A DNA stretch of 8,209 nt from an uncultured bacterium (GTDB lineage Bacteria > Pseudomonadota > Gammaproteobacteria > Burkholderiales > Burkholderiaceae_D). Shown here piece by piece: positions 6,672 through 8,209 of this stretch (position 1 is its first letter; each line of letters starts with the position of its first letter). The stretch spans positions 1 to 8,209 of the forward strand of contig CAIQLE010000358.1 of NCBI GenBank assembly GCA_903872555.1. Direction: 5' to 3'. Position numbers and translations under genes: made by a program. A model generated the notes under the pieces. It was not told the DNA's origin. It saw only the letters and a program-made list of their open reading frames with translations, and did no database searches.

Positions 6672-8183
6672 ATGACAAGCATATCCCTTGCAAGTCCGGC
6701 AGCTGTAGGTGTGATTGGTGCAGGTACCATGGGTGCAGGCATCGCGCAGATCGCGGCGACAGCAGGGCACCGTGTGCTTTTGATGGATGCCCGCGCCGGT
6801 GCAGCAGCAGCTGCCCTTGAAAAAATAGCGGCCACGCTGGCGACACTGGTCAGCAAGGGAAAGTTAAGTGAGGCTGATCGTACAGCCATCATTGAGCGTA
6901 TACAGCCCGTCACGTATTTGCATGAACTGGCAGATGCTGTGATCGTGATTGAAGCCATCATCGAAGACCTGGCAGCCAAGCAAGCGCTATTTCGTGAGCT
7001 GGAACAGCATGTGCAGAAGGATGCTGTGCTGGCGACTAATACCTCTTCGATTTCGGTGACTGCGATTGCGAATGGCACACAGCATCCCGAACGCGTCGTG
7101 GGCATGCATTTTTTTAATCCTGTGCCATTGATGAAGCTGGTTGAAGTGGTGTCAGGTGCAGAAACCAGTCATGCAGTTGCCGGCTCAGTCGAAGCATTGG
7201 CTAGACGTTGGGGCAAGACGGCGGTTCACGCCGCCTCCACGCCGGGTTTTATTGTCAATCGTATTGCGCGCCCTTTTTATGCCGAGGCATTGCAGCTGCT
7301 GCAGGAGCAGGCAGGGACTCCGGCGCAACTCGACAGAGCCATGCGCAGCGCAGGTTTTCGCATGGGCCCTTGTGAGCTGATGGATTTGATTGGCCATGAT
7401 GTGAATTACTCTGTCACGACTTCCGTGTTTGATGCCAATTACGGTGATCGCCGTTATCAGCCATCGCTGGTACAAAAGGCACTGGTGGATGGCGGGCGTC
7501 TGGGGCGTAAATCGGGCAAGGGTTTTTATGAAGGCGTGCCTGAACCGCTGGCTGATATCAAAGCTGAGTCCGATGCGCTTCCACTCACGCTTCTGGGTGA
7601 GGATGCGCTGATCCATCGTTTTGCTGAGGTGCTGCGTTCACGTACCATTCATTTTGAACATGTCATGCATTCAGCATGGACGGGAGTGCAGATAGGTGAT
7701 GTACACATTCATTTGTGTGATGGTCGCACTGCCAGTCAGATTGCCTTCGATACGCAACAGCCGGCTACGGCGGTGATGGATTTGCCGCTGCTATCTGCCA
7801 AGAGTGATGCGCTTGCGATTGCTTTTGCAGCGCGAGTCAGCCAATCGCAGCGTGCCTCGGTGATAGCGACGTTCATTGCTTGTGGTTTACAAGCGATGGT
7901 CCTGCGTGATGTGCCGGGTCTGATTGCAGCTCGTACTATCAGTATGCTGGTCAATGAAGCTGCCGATACCGTGTGGCAGGGCGTATGCACACAGCAGGCA
8001 GCAGATCTTGCGATGACGCTGGGCGTAAATTATCCGGTAGGGCCTTTTATGTGGCTGGAGCAGATAGGCAGCGACAGAATCACGACGATTCTTAAGCATT
8101 TGTTTGAAGCCTATTGCAGCGAGCGTTATCGCATCAGCCCCTTGCTGCGACAAATCCATTGGGACAGCTCCCAGAGCCTGTAA
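6672..8183 (+). CDS. paaH: PaaH-type 3-hydroxyacyl-CoA dehydrogenase (probable 3-hydroxyadipyl-CoA dehydrogenase)
   Basis: The protein has 503 residues and two parts. The N-terminal NAD-binding Rossmann domain has GAGTMGAGIAQ at 16-26 and IVIEAIIEDL at 91-100. The first C-terminal helical domain follows: NTSSIS at 123-128, catalytic dyad candidates His146 (HFFNP) and Glu158 (VEVV), PGFIVNR at 191-197, MGPCELMDLIG at 231-241 and GRKSGKGFY at 278-286. A second 3HCDH C-terminal-like domain at about 405-490 includes RDVPGLIAARTISMLVNEA (412-430). This arrangement is that of PaaH, slightly longer than the roughly 475 residues of the E. coli protein. It would oxidise (S)-3-hydroxyadipyl-CoA to 3-oxoadipyl-CoA with NAD+, downstream of BoxD and an isomerase or hydratase not seen here. 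It starts 12 bp after boxA without a strong Shine-Dalgarno. Substrate is inferred from context; a fatty-acid or general 3-hydroxyacyl-CoA role is possible. Confidence 0.85.
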   Translation: MTSISLASPAAVGVIGAGTMGAGIAQIAATAGHRVLLMDARAGAAAAALEKIAATLATLVSKGKLSEADRTAIIERIQPVTYLHELADAVIVIEAIIEDLAAKQALFRELEQHVQKDAVLATNTSSISVTAIANGTQHPERVVGMHFFNPVPLMKLVEVVSGAETSHAVAGSVEALARRWGKTAVHAASTPGFIVNRIARPFYAEALQLLQEQAGTPAQLDRAMRSAGFRMGPCELMDLIGHDVNYSVTTSVFDANYGDRRYQPSLVQKALVDGGRLGRKSGKGFYEGVPEPLADIKAESDALPLTLLGEDALIHRFAEVLRSRTIHFEHVMHSAWTGVQIGDVHIHLCDGRTASQIAFDTQQPATAVMDLPLLSAKSDALAIAFAARVSQSQRASVIATFIACGLQAMVLRDVPGLIAARTISMLVNEAADTVWQGVCTQQAADLAMTLGVNYPVGPFMWLEQIGSDRITTILKHLFEAYCSERYRISPLLRQIHWDSSQSL

Positions 8184-8209
8184 ACCTCTTAAAAAAATAT
8201 TTTAAAATC

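Noticed and set aside
8184..8209. AT-rich tail with the palindrome AAAATATTTT (8194-8203) as a terminator after paaH
   Set aside because: It has no GC stem and the window ends here, so termination cannot be judged.
1..8209. A wholly new system in this window
   Set aside because: Every long gene fits the established box pathway or its lower-pathway link. Novelty is limited to regulatory detail.

Overview
The window carries a chromosomal gene cluster for aerobic benzoate catabolism by the benzoyl-CoA epoxidation (box) pathway. The order is boxD (minus strand, cut by the left edge), boxR, boxC, boxB, boxA and a paaH-type 3-hydroxyacyl-CoA dehydrogenase (all plus strand). Gene content and order, an XRE-shikimate-kinase-like BoxR regulator, and a moderate GC content judged by eye suggest a betaproteobacterium. 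Something in or near Burkholderiales/Oxalobacteraceae fits, but the genus is a guess. I saw no mobile element, tRNA, rRNA or CRISPR.

Layout. Positions 1-1168 (minus) encode the N-terminal 389 codons of an aldehyde dehydrogenase (BoxD). The 86-bp gap at 1169-1254 separates divergent boxD and boxR and holds overlapping candidate promoters plus TGCA-type sites. Positions 1255-2133 encode BoxR. The 152-bp gap at 2134-2285 has a strong sigma70-like promoter (TTGACC, 18 bp, TATAAT) flanked and overlapped by three pairs of TGC(A/T) half-sites, each pair with a 10-bp period. boxC (2286-3944), boxB (4003-5430), boxA (5436-6659) and paaH (6672-8183) follow with gaps of 58, 5 and 12 bp, so they probably form one operon.

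How the genes work together. Benzoyl-CoA, made by a CoA ligase not in this window, is epoxidised by the BoxA reductase and BoxB diiron epoxidase. BoxC opens the ring, giving formate and 3,4-didehydroadipyl-CoA semialdehyde. BoxD oxidises the semialdehyde. The PaaH-type enzyme would then oxidise 3-hydroxyadipyl-CoA to 3-oxoadipyl-CoA on the way to acetyl-CoA and succinyl-CoA. BoxR probably represses the cluster through the TGCA repeats and is relieved by benzoyl-CoA, as described for BoxR/BzdR in Azoarcus. The pathway itself is described. The points most worth a second look are the operator architecture, the altered kinase-like pocket of BoxR, and the poor ribosome binding sites of boxD, boxR and boxA.
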